Shown piece by piece: positions 16,082-24,700 of a stretch of DNA of 44,880 bases. The notes beneath the pieces were generated by a model that did no database searches, was not told the origin of the DNA, and was given only the letters and a program-made list of their open reading frames with translations. Within the stretch, counting starts at the first letter, position 1. Each line of letters begins with the position of its first letter. Made by a program: the position numbers and the translations under genes. Source of the stretch: Lactiplantibacillus pingfangensis (lineage in GTDB: Bacteria; Bacillota; Bacilli; Lactobacillales; Lactobacillaceae); contig NZ_BJDG01000027.1 of the NCBI RefSeq assembly GCF_005404945.1, forward strand, positions 1-44,880, written 5' to 3'.

Positions 16082-17116
16082 TTAATAAGTGCCATCGGTA
16101 TAAGTGATGGTATCCAAGCCATTGGTATTGTAATTCTGATTATTGACGCCATCGTAGGTTGGATTGAGCTTGTTGAGCTTGGTTTCCATATTGCTTAAGG
16201 ATTCGGTTGAAAGTCCCAATTGCGTGCGGATTGCATCCGAAGCAGCTTGCAATTTCTTAGTGCTCAGAATTTGATAGGAACTCGTATTGATCCAAGCGCC
16301 GGTCCCGACCACTTGGGTGGATTTGATATTTTTCATATTCGCGCGGTCATGGGTTGCCAGGGCAACGAGATCGTTGAAGCTTAAGTCGGTCTTGAGATTA
16401 CCTTTGAGCGAGCTCAATAGCTCACTGTAATGAGAAACGGTACTGGTTTTAGCCAATTTGGTTAAAACAGCTCGCATAACTTGTTGTTGCCTGAGTTGAC
16501 GGCCGTAATCACCGCGTGGATCTTGATAGCGCATGCGTGTGTAGCTCAAAGCTTGCGTCCCATTCAAATGATGGGTGCCTTTAGTCGTGGTGATATTGTC
16601 AAAGGTGACGTCCATATCACTCGTGATGGTGACACCACCCACGGCATCGACAATCTGTTTGAGACCGCCCATGTTGATGGTGGCGTAATAGTTAATGGGT
16701 ACGTTGAAAAGCTTGCTGACGCTCGCTTTAGCCATTTTAGAACCACCGATATTATACGCGGCGTTTAATTTTTGAACATTCGTTTCCTTAGTCCCGACCA
16801 TCTCAGCCAAAGTGTCACGTGGAATACTCGTGATGACGGTTTTTTCAGTCTTGGGATTAATCGTGACAACCATAATGGTGTCTGAATTTCCCTTGTCAAT
16901 CCGCCCGTCGGCACCGGTATCGACACCTAGCAATAAGATGCTGATGGGCTGCTTGGCGTCAATCGTCTGACTCGCATTGGACCCGGTGTAGACAGATGAT
17001 TGATAGCGTGCTTGTGCTTGGCGAATAATAACGCCCACGGTGATTAGTGCGATTAGGACAATTAAGCCTCCTGCAATTAACCATGGTCGTCGTTTGGAAT
17101 GTCCCATATGTCGCAT
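16082..17116 (-). CDS. LytR-CpsA-Psr (LCP) family protein
   Basis: The product has 344 residues. A short cytoplasmic N-terminus is followed by one membrane anchor (about residues 10-29) and an extracellular LCP domain. Characteristic segments are ISILLLGVDTGADGRIDKGN, TSIPRDT and LSYTRMRYQDPRGDYGRQLR, which supply the acidic and arginine residues that hold the pyrophosphate of the lipid-linked donor. Such enzymes attach teichoic acids or polysaccharides to peptidoglycan. The ATG at 17116 has AAGGAGGG 5 nt upstream. It is monocistronic. Several LCP paralogues are usual per genome, so substrate is not assignable. Confidence 0.93.
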   Translation of the reverse strand: MRHMGHSKRRPWLIAGGLIVLIALITVGVIIRQAQARYQSSVYTGSNASQTIDAKQPISILLLGVDTGADGRIDKGNSDTIMVVTINPKTEKTVITSIPRDTLAEMVGTKETNVQKLNAAYNIGGSKMAKASVSKLFNVPINYYATINMGGLKQIVDAVGGVTITSDMDVTFDNITTTKGTHHLNGTQALSYTRMRYQDPRGDYGRQLRQQQVMRAVLTKLAKTSTVSHYSELLSSLKGNLKTDLSFNDLVALATHDRANMKNIKSTQVVGTGAWINTSSYQILSTKKLQAASDAIRTQLGLSTESLSNMETKLNKLNPTYDGVNNQNYNTNGLDTITYTDGTY

Positions 17117-17261
17117 AGTGCCCTCCTTTTGAAACTACAGTTGTTAGCATACCGTTTTCGCGGTCAACTGAAAAATACCTATTTTGAGTGTACTTAATTC
17201 AAAAAATAGATACCACCAGAGACACTTTGAAAGGAAAGTATGCAAATTGAGTTAGGGGCCT

Positions 17262-17812
17262 AAAGCTTGGAAGATCAAAATTGCTAGTAACTACTGCCAT
17301 GTCAATGAATAATAGGGCATGAAGATTAGTTGACATGACCGCTTCCAGTCACCACTGATAACATGCGGCCGTGGGACCGGATCAAGCCTGAGGAACGTCT
17401 TGACCCTCGCCTGAAACCCTTGCACAACTCGCAAGTGTCCCAGACCGTCCGTGGCGTAACGCCGGCAAGCAACATGCCGACCCAACGCCACTTTCACGAC
17501 CGATGTTATCAGCGGCGACTTCCAGCTAATTTAACTGTTTTTAGGTTAGGTTTAGCGGAGCCAGGCAGAATCGTTGTGCTGTGTCGGTAAGATTGGTCGG
17601 CTGGTCTTGGCCGCCTAATCTTACAGGGAGATTTAAAGACGTGGGTTATCGGCTTTAAATCGAAGTCGCAGACCGCACTATGGCTGGGACTGTCCCACCA
17701 TAGCACAGCGATTTCTGCCTGCCGGAGCGGGATCATCACTGATTTGGAAGTGCCTGTTGCCTATATGACAGTGTTTATGAGTCCTTTTGTCCTTTCAACC
17801 TTCAGATAGGGA
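17262..17812 (+). repeat. Two-module structured intergenic repeat, copy 2 (plus orientation, modules A+B)
   Basis: This is the most complete copy. A degenerate left hairpin (about 17282-17325) is followed by module A with arms near 17342-17373 and 17495-17525. Module B has arms at 17562-17580 and 17701-17720 (CAGGCAGAATCGTTGTGCT type). The right end reads CCTTTTGTCCTTTCAACCTT. Module A is flanked by CTTCCAG on both sides. The element fills the gap between the LCP gene and the FAD oxidase gene. Confidence 0.85.
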
Positions 17813-17887
17813 CAAATAATCAGTCAATTGTAAAAAGTTGGCTTATACTAATCATGGAAAATAATTTTATGAATTGGGGATGTTAAT

Positions 17888-19282
17888 TTGACAACGTTTA
17901 AAGCGTTTTCGGACGCAGATATTTTAGCCGATTTAACCGCACAAGTGCCAGTTGAGCACGTCTTCACCGATAGTGACACGCTAAATAAATTTTCTTTTAG
18001 CAAACGACTCACGGATGATGACAGTGGGTTGGCCTTGGCATATATTGAAGCCCATTCGGTGGCCGATATTCAAGGCACTTTGAAGATTGCACGCAAGTAT
18101 CACTTGCCAGTCATTCCACAGTCGCAAGCGACGAGTACCGTGATTGGTTCGGATGGGATTACTGGCGGCTTGATTTTATCTACGGCCAAGATGAATCATA
18201 TTCTGGAGATCAGTAAGGCTGATTCATTGGCTGTTGTAGAACCCGGTGTCATCAACGGTGATTTGGACAAGGCTGCGCGCGAGCAAGGCATGTTTTATGC
18301 GCCAGATCCTGGCTCGAAGCCGATTTCTGGGATTGGCGGCAACGTCATGACGAACGCCGGCGGGATGAGTACGGTAAAGTACGGTGCAACTAAAGATAAC
18401 GTGCTTGGAATGAAGGTTGTGTTAGCCGATGGTCGCGAGATTAAGCTCGGTGGCCGGACATTGAAGCAAGCATTCGGTTATGATTTGACACAATTGATGG
18501 TTGGTTCTGAAGGTACTTTAGGGATTGTCACGGAAGTCATCGTTAAATTAATGCCAATTCCGCTCGGTACGCCAGTCATGGGCGTGGCCTTCTTCAATAA
18601 TATGACCGCGTTAGCTAAGGCCGTGGCAGCGATTCGCATTTCGGGTGTCTATCCGACAATGTTGGAAGCGCTCGATGGTCAAACAGTTGCGGCTTTGGAC
18701 CGCTATGAAAAGACGCACTACGCCTCAAACAGTGCGGCGATGCTGATCTTTAAGCTCGATAATGGTGGCGCGGCCAGCATGGAACTCGTTCGCAAGTTAT
18801 TAGCCGAAAACGATGCCAGCAATGTCACCATCACGACTAAGCCAGAAGAACAGGCTGACTTGGAAAAATTACGGCGTGATATGTTGCCAGCGGTCTTTGC
18901 CGGTCAGAACCATATCATGGAAGACATGGCAGTGCCGTTGTCACAACTAGCACCGTTGATGGATTACATTTCAGACTTAGCGAAGCGGTTAGACGTTAAA
19001 ATTTATACCGCGGGGCATGCCGGTGACGGTAATGTTCATCCGACGTTAGTTTGGCCAAAAGACGCGACCAAAGTTCCGGATAATATTATTGTGGCGCTGC
19101 AAGAGATGTTCCATAAGACGTTGGCACTTGGTGGGACAATTTCTGGCGAGCATGCGGTCGGTATGTTGAAGAATCAATGGAACAACGCGGAGTTAGGTGA
19201 AGATGTCGATTTATTGCAACATCAAATCAAAGCGCTATTTGATCCAATGGGTATTTTGAATCCAAAACGCAAAATTAATTAA
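17888..19282 (+). CDS. FAD-linked oxidase, GlcD/lactate-glycolate dehydrogenase family
   Basis: The product has 464 residues. The N-terminal PCMH-type FAD domain includes SQATSTVIGSDGITGG, GIGGNVMTNAGGMSTVKYGA and MVGSEGTLGIVTEV. The C-terminal oxidase domain has HAGDGNVHPTLVW and ISGEHAVGMLK. It should oxidise a 2-hydroxy acid such as lactate or glycolate at the membrane or in the cytosol; the acceptor is unknown. Translation starts at a TTG (17888) with GGGGAT 6 nt upstream; no in-frame ATG fits. It has its own terminator. The upstream gene-free region is repeat copy 2. Confidence 0.9.
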   Translation: MTTFKAFSDADILADLTAQVPVEHVFTDSDTLNKFSFSKRLTDDDSGLALAYIEAHSVADIQGTLKIARKYHLPVIPQSQATSTVIGSDGITGGLILSTAKMNHILEISKADSLAVVEPGVINGDLDKAAREQGMFYAPDPGSKPISGIGGNVMTNAGGMSTVKYGATKDNVLGMKVVLADGREIKLGGRTLKQAFGYDLTQLMVGSEGTLGIVTEVIVKLMPIPLGTPVMGVAFFNNMTALAKAVAAIRISGVYPTMLEALDGQTVAALDRYEKTHYASNSAAMLIFKLDNGGAASMELVRKLLAENDASNVTITTKPEEQADLEKLRRDMLPAVFAGQNHIMEDMAVPLSQLAPLMDYISDLAKRLDVKIYTAGHAGDGNVHPTLVWPKDATKVPDNIIVALQEMFHKTLALGGTISGEHAVGMLKNQWNNAELGEDVDLLQHQIKALFDPMGILNPKRKIN

Positions 19283-19290
19283 GCAAACGC

Positions 19291-19327
19291 AGAAGTTCGA
19301 GACTAACCGCTTGAACTTCTTTAATTT
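19291..19327 (+). terminator. Terminator of the FAD oxidase gene
   Basis: AGAAGTTC pairs with GAACTTCT around a 14-nt loop, followed by TTTAATTT. Confidence 0.7.
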
Positions 19328-19422
19328 ACGCTTAAACCCAACGTGATTCACATGTTAATGATTGCGCCACAACCTAATTATGCTTATGATGAATGTATCA
19401 AAAGCAATTGGAGGAAACGCAA

Positions 19423-19710
19423 GTGACACCAAAAAATTCGAATGTGCGGCTTGAATTTGATGCCGAAGTTTTGCGTAATGAAGTCTTTGACGTCGCAGAC
19501 TTCGCAAGCTTTCAACGTTTCTGGCAACGATTTGAGCATTTTTTAGAAGATCGGATGGTTGTGGGGCGTTTAAAGGTGCTTGAAGGTCACGGTTTAATTC
19601 CTAGTGATTTTAAAGACGTTGATGGTCGCCTCGGTTATCAAGCCGGCGAGAAGCAATACCAAATTGATTATGATCAGATTGTCCGTGAATGGATTGTCAC
19701 CACTCAGTAA
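19423..19710 (+). CDS. Hypothetical protein, 95 residues, upstream of the alarmone synthetase
   Basis: This is a small soluble acidic protein (VRLEFDAEVLRNEVFDVADF ...). I choose the GTG at 19423, since GGAGG lies 8 nt upstream; an in-frame ATG at 19393 has no ribosome site. It ends 39 nt before the RelP-like gene with no terminator between, so the two are probably co-transcribed. That points to a role near stringent signalling only by position. Family not recognised. Confidence 0.7.
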   Translation: MTPKNSNVRLEFDAEVLRNEVFDVADFASFQRFWQRFEHFLEDRMVVGRLKVLEGHGLIPSDFKDVDGRLGYQAGEKQYQIDYDQIVREWIVTTQ

Positions 19711-19749
19711 TACAGGTATTAGCCTGGAAGTGAAAGTCATTGGAGCGAT

Positions 19750-20445
19750 ATGTCATTGAGTAAAACAGAACCGCAATCAGATGAACCAGATTTACTATTA
19801 CCAGCCCAACCGGAGCTATTACAGGCGGTCGACCAATTGAGAGCGTATTCATTACGCTATGAGGTCGCAATGAAGCTTGTGTTAGATAAGTTGGATTATA
19901 TTAGTCGGGAATATGAATTACGCTACGGTTATGCCCTGATTGATAGTAAACAGTCCCGAATTAAGTCGCCTGAAAGCATTGTTGGTAAAATGCGGCGTAA
20001 AGAACTGCCACTGACTTTAGAGGCAGTTTTTACAAATTTACACGACATTGCAGGCATTCGGTTGATCGTCCGTTTTTTGAGTGATATCAAAACGGTCGAA
20101 GACTTGTTAGCAACGCAAGCGGATTTAAAAGTGTTGAAAGTAAAGGATTATATTCATCATCCTAAAGCGAACGGCTATCAAAGCTTGCATTTGATTTTAG
20201 GCGTCCCAATCTATACCGTGGATGGCCCAAATATGATTGAAGTCGAATTACAAATTCGAACGATTGCCATGAATTTTTGGGCGTCATTGGAACATGAACT
20301 AAATTATAAAAAGAATGTGCCAAATCAGGCGGCACTACGCCATTCTCTAACAGAAAAAGCCCACTTGATCACACAATTGGATCAAGAAATGGATGATATT
20401 AAGGAACGGATGTACGATCAACAACCACCGAAACATGAGATTTGA
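19750..20445 (+). CDS. relP: Small alarmone synthetase (p)ppGpp synthase, RelP/YwaC-like
   Basis: The product has 231 residues: a synthetase domain without the HD hydrolase, TGS or ACT regions of long RSH enzymes. Motifs are KSPESIVGKM, DIAGIRLIVRF, the substrate-site VKDYIHHPKANGYQSLHLIL, and VELQIRTIAMNFWASLEHEL. It transfers pyrophosphate from ATP to GDP or GTP. The KVKDYI..PK.NGY pattern is nearer to B. subtilis YwaC (RelP) than to YjbM (RelQ) as I recall them; the subclass is less certain than the function. The ATG at 19750 has GGAG 5 nt upstream. A strong terminator follows. Confidence 0.9.
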   Translation: MSLSKTEPQSDEPDLLLPAQPELLQAVDQLRAYSLRYEVAMKLVLDKLDYISREYELRYGYALIDSKQSRIKSPESIVGKMRRKELPLTLEAVFTNLHDIAGIRLIVRFLSDIKTVEDLLATQADLKVLKVKDYIHHPKANGYQSLHLILGVPIYTVDGPNMIEVELQIRTIAMNFWASLEHELNYKKNVPNQAALRHSLTEKAHLITQLDQEMDDIKERMYDQQPPKHEI

Positions 20446-20488
20446 AAAGTCCTGTGAAACCAGTATCGGTTTCACAGGACTTTTTTTG
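20446..20488 (+). terminator. Terminator of the alarmone synthetase gene
   Basis: AGTCCTGTGAAACC and GGTTTCACAGGACT are a perfect 14-bp inverted repeat, followed by seven Ts. Confidence 0.95.
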
Positions 20489-20563
20489 ACTTGACTCAGG
20501 TCAAGTTAAGACTAATTTTTGTTTGTTAGATTAAATGCAGCGGCTGTTTCAGTAAACTTCGGC

Positions 20564-20830
20564 TTAATTAGCCAATAGCGCATCGTGTTGTGGTAACAGC
20601 CAATCGTCGGCTAACAGTTGATGGAAACGACGGCCGATTGGCACCCAGAGCTGTGCCCGCCAAATGTCTTGGACCGTTTCCCAAAAGAGTGAATCAGCTA
20701 ATTCAGCGTTGCTGACATTAACTGGTAAATATTGTCCCGATTCAGTTTTCACAATGATTTGAGGATAGAATACTTTCACTATTTTGGCCGCCATGATATT
20801 TTTAATGCGTGGGTTATTATCCAGTAACAT
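20564..20830 (-). CDS. Small conserved protein, paralogue of 4587-4835
   Basis: The product has 88 residues and aligns end to end with the protein at 4587-4835, about 60% identical by hand count. Shared blocks are VKVFYP, LFWET, LWVP and RRFHQLL. The paralogue alignment fixes the start at the ATG at 20830, although the ribosome site (GAAGTG) is weak; a GTG at 20839 would add three residues. Unlike its paralogue it stands alone. It is soluble, and its function is unknown. Confidence 0.78.
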   Translation of the reverse strand: MLLDNNPRIKNIMAAKIVKVFYPQIIVKTESGQYLPVNVSNAELADSLFWETVQDIWRAQLWVPIGRRFHQLLADDWLLPQHDALLAN

Positions 20831-20979
20831 ATAAAGCACTTCACTTTCAGTATGACCTTATCGATAATACAAGAATTATCATACTGATAAAGTGTGAAAG
20901 CTTTGATCATCATTTCGTGATGATTTTGTTATTTATTGCTTTAGGTGGCTTAAGAAAGGTTGTGATTGGCTAACAATCG

Positions 20980-21564
20980 TTAAGATTTCTTTGGCATATC
21001 AGGGATATCTTTAAAGGGTTTGCCACGATACCACCAGTCATTAATGAAATTTGCAAGTTGTTCTGGGGTTTCTTCCAGACCAGTTTTAAGCCAGTAACGA
21101 ACAACGCCAACGATGCCATTTAGGTAGTATTCGAACATATATTGGCCTTCTCGAGGATTGATATTGGCAATTTTGACGCGGTCATCTTCAAGAATTTCTC
21201 GCTTAGTGATGGCAATGAAGCTCATTAAAAAGTCCTGATCGGTTGTGAGAATGAACGATGTAACCGCATGGCGTTTCTTAACGATTTCAAAAATACCAGT
21301 CAAAATGGCCCGTAATGAATTGGGATCAGTATGTTCATTAATGACCGCCAATAATTCTTTGGTCGCATCTTGTTCCATCGTATGCATGCAATCTTTGACA
21401 TCTTCATAGTGCGCGTAAAAGGTCCCCCGGTTGATGTCTGCTAATTTACAGACGGCAGTCACGGTAATCTCATTAATTGGTTGGCTTTTTAACAGTTCAA
21501 TCAAACTATTTTGAATGAGACGCTCGGTCATTTGGGCGCGCCGATTATTTTTAGTTCCTACCAT
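20980..21564 (-). CDS. TetR family regulator, probable repressor of the MMPL gene
   Basis: The product has 194 residues. The helix-turn-helix (about 12-60) has ITVTAVCKLADINRGTFYAH, and the C-terminal half resembles the DhaS-like TetR subgroup. The ATG at 21564 follows GAGGGG. It is divergent from the giant MMPL exporter gene at 21746. The space between them contains a 13-bp inverted repeat (21579-21615) that nearly abuts the TetR start. Repression of both genes with relief by an exported compound is the usual arrangement for such pairs and is the inference here. Confidence 0.88.
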   Translation of the reverse strand: MVGTKNNRRAQMTERLIQNSLIELLKSQPINEITVTAVCKLADINRGTFYAHYEDVKDCMHTMEQDATKELLAVINEHTDPNSLRAILTGIFEIVKKRHAVTSFILTTDQDFLMSFIAITKREILEDDRVKIANINPREGQYMFEYYLNGIVGVVRYWLKTGLEETPEQLANFINDWWYRGKPFKDIPDMPKKS

Positions 21565-21578
21565 AATTATTTCCCCTC

Positions 21579-21615
21579 ATTAAGTAAACAATTTCGCCAC
21601 TGTTGTTTATTTAAT
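21579..21615. promoter_or_regulatory. Candidate TetR operator (13-bp inverted repeat)
   Basis: ATTAAGTAAACAA (21579-21591) and TTGTTTATTTAAT (21603-21615) match at 12 of 13 positions around an 11-bp spacer, in the TetR/MMPL divergent intergenic region. Confidence 0.6.
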
Positions 21616-21745
21616 GACGAAATTATGAAAATTGTTGCTTGAATTTTTTGTTATTTTCAACTAACATGTTGTTATTATTTAAACACATTGTTGATTAAAT
21701 GTCACGATGTCGTTTTAGAATCTGAATTAGGGAAGGGATATAACA

Positions 21746-24700
21746 TTGAAAGGGAGCCGTAGACAATTTACCATTCAAGCAGTCGTTTGGTTAGTCGTGA
21801 TGGTGGCGGCCATCATCTTCTTACCAAACGTCAGCAGTTTAGTCCGTGATAAGGGCCAGACACAGTTGCCAAGCAGCGCGAAGAGTCAAGTCGCGTCCGT
21901 GATTCAAAACCATTGGGGGCGTAATCAGAATAATACGCGCCAAGTCGTAGTGGTGTTCAGTAATGGTGATAAGCCGTTAACGGATAACCAGAAGCAAGAA
22001 ATCGATGGGACGATTCAACGCTTCAAAGTTCAAAAGTCAAAATATCATGTGAAGTCAATGACGGCGGCGAGCGATAATGCCGCGGCTAAGAAACAATTGA
22101 TTTCTAAAGATAAATCGACACAATTATTACAATTGATGGTCGGTGAAAATCAGACTGTCACCAATATGACCAAAACCATCACTGATGGTGCTAAAACCGC
22201 TGGCGTTAAAACGTACGTCACTGGGAGCGACATTTTAAATGATGATTTCACCCAAGAAACGGAATCTGGCTTACAGAAGACTGAAATTATTACAGTTATC
22301 TTTATTTTCATTGTCTTGACGTTAGTCTTCCGGTCACCGATTACGCCAATTGTGTCATTATTGTCAGTTGGCTTATCATTTATTATTTCGTTGAGTATTG
22401 TGATGAATTTAGTGGAGAAGTTCAATTTTCCACTGTCTAACTTTACGCAAGTCTTTATGGTCGTGGTCCTCTTCGGGATTGGGACTGATTACAACATCTT
22501 AATGTTCGATCAATTCAAAGAAGAACTCAGTCACGGCGATAGTCCAGTTGCCGCGACTGGGCGGGCGTTGAAGATCGCTGGCCGGACGATTCTATATAGT
22601 GGGTCATCACTATTAATTGGGTTTAGTGCCCTAGGATTAGCCAACTTCTCGATTTACCGTTCCGCCGTGGGGGTTGCCATTGCGGTCGCAATTCTCTTGT
22701 TAGTGCTGTTGACATTGAATCCATTTTTCATGGCACTACTTGGACCAAGATTGTTCTGGCCATCTAAAAAGTTCTCAGGTGGCAGTACAAGTAAGATGTG
22801 GCACGGGATTTCCGCCACTTCTGTGCGCTATCCTTTGATTGCCATTGTGGTTGTCTTAGGGGTAGCCGCACCATTTGTCTTTACCTATAGTAATCAATTA
22901 AATTATGACACGTTGGCAGAATTGAATGATTCGATTCCGGCTAAACAAGGCTTCAAAGTAGTTCAATCGCATTTCTCGAAAGGGACGGCGGAACCATCAA
23001 CGCTTTATATCAAATCCGATCATGCGCTAAACAATGAGAAGGATATTAAGGCAATTGACAACTTAACCCGGCAATTGAAGAAGGTTAAGGGTGTCAAAAC
23101 GGTTGCTTCAGTAAGCCAACCAGGCGGCTCAGAAATTAGTGACTTGTACGTTAAGAAACAATTAGGCACAGTCACAACTGGGATGAACTCAGCCAGCAAA
23201 GGTTTGACGAAGATTAGTAGCGGCTTAGATAGCGCCAATAGTCAATTGAAGAGTTCAAACATGTCATCCGGTGTTAGCAGCGCTAAAGAATTAGCGGATG
23301 GGGCCAAGAGCCTGTCAACCGGGTTAGTCACGTACACTAACGGCGTTTACACCGTGAATAACGGTCTGAATACCTTGAATGGCAGTACTGGGACGTTGGC
23401 TAGTGGGGTTAATAAACTAGCGAGTGGCTCACAGCAAGTTACGACTGGGTTGAATACGCTAAATAGTAAGACCGGCGCATTATCAAGTGCTACAAGCCAA
23501 TTGGCAAGTGGCTCTAATACGCTGGCGCAAGGTGTCGTGACTTATACTAATGGTGTTTATACGGTAAATAGTGGCCTGAATGAGCTTAATGGTCAAACTG
23601 GCACGTTAAGTTCTAAAGTTGGCGAACTGTTTGATGGAACTTCTAACCTCTCTTCAAGTTTAGATAGTATAGCAAGTCAGAATGGGACAGTTGCTGACAA
23701 ACAGAATGAATTGATTAGCAGTATTGGTCAACTTCAAAGTGGCTCGTCAGAGATTGCAAAACAATTAACGGCCATGCAGTCAGAAGTTAATGCGGGAAAC
23801 ACGACGCAATCTAAAGCAGAGTTGGCACAGTTGACTGCAGGACTTAATGAGCTCAATTCAAGTATGGCTGAGCTACAACAATTGCCTGCATCAATGGGTT
23901 CTGCAAAGGATGATGTCAATAATTTTAAGAGTGTTCTTACAACGACTAAAACGCCAATCAAGTCAGATATGGGAACAATCCAGAGTGCGCTTGAGAGTGC
24001 ATCTAGTGCAGACAATGCAAAAAACAGTGCAACCAACGCTAGTGTTGATGCAAACACGGTTGCATCAGCAGCAGTTGCAGCGGCAGGTTCTTCAGCAACG
24101 TCTGATCAGAAAGCTGCAATTAGTTCGGCAGTGACTTCACAAGTGAATGCACAAAATAGTGCTAATAGCGGTTCAAATACTGCGACAACTAAAGCAGGAA
24201 GTGCCACCGATGCAAATGCTGGGTTAACCGCACTATCAGATTTACAAACGCAGTTGAATAGCATCACTACTGCTGCTAGCAAGTTGCAGGACTTGAGTGA
24301 CAGTATGGATAAGTTAACTGTTCTTGCTGATAAATCAAAGGGCGTTAATTTGCAGGAAATTGCAGGCGTAATTACCAAATTGGAAGGGTCAATTACTCAG
24401 GTGCAAAATGCACTTAATGGTGATGGAACGGCTGCAAACCCAGGCTTTGTCCCTAGCATGAACAGTTTGACTACTAATTTAAGCAAATTGCAAACTGGTG
24501 CTGCGACGCTTGCATCAAGTATTAATGGCTATACTGGCTACGTTTCACAGGCTGCTACAGGTGCTAATAAGATTAATAATGGTGTAAGTACGTTGAGTGC
24601 ATCAATTCCGACGTTGACTAATGCCATCGGCGCATTGACAGCTGGAACTAATCAGTTGGCGGCTAATTCCGCTTCGTTAAATAACGGTGCCGCTCAGCTT

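Noticed and set aside
17363-17739. Open frames inside the intergenic repeat copies (also at 38010-38237, 38528-38716, 43127-43597)
   Set aside because: They lie within inverted-repeat arms, occur on both strands, lack ribosome sites and are not conserved as proteins between copies.
23734-24378. Antisense and out-of-frame ORFs within the MMPL gene
   Set aside because: They result from the repetitive, biased codons of the loop region.
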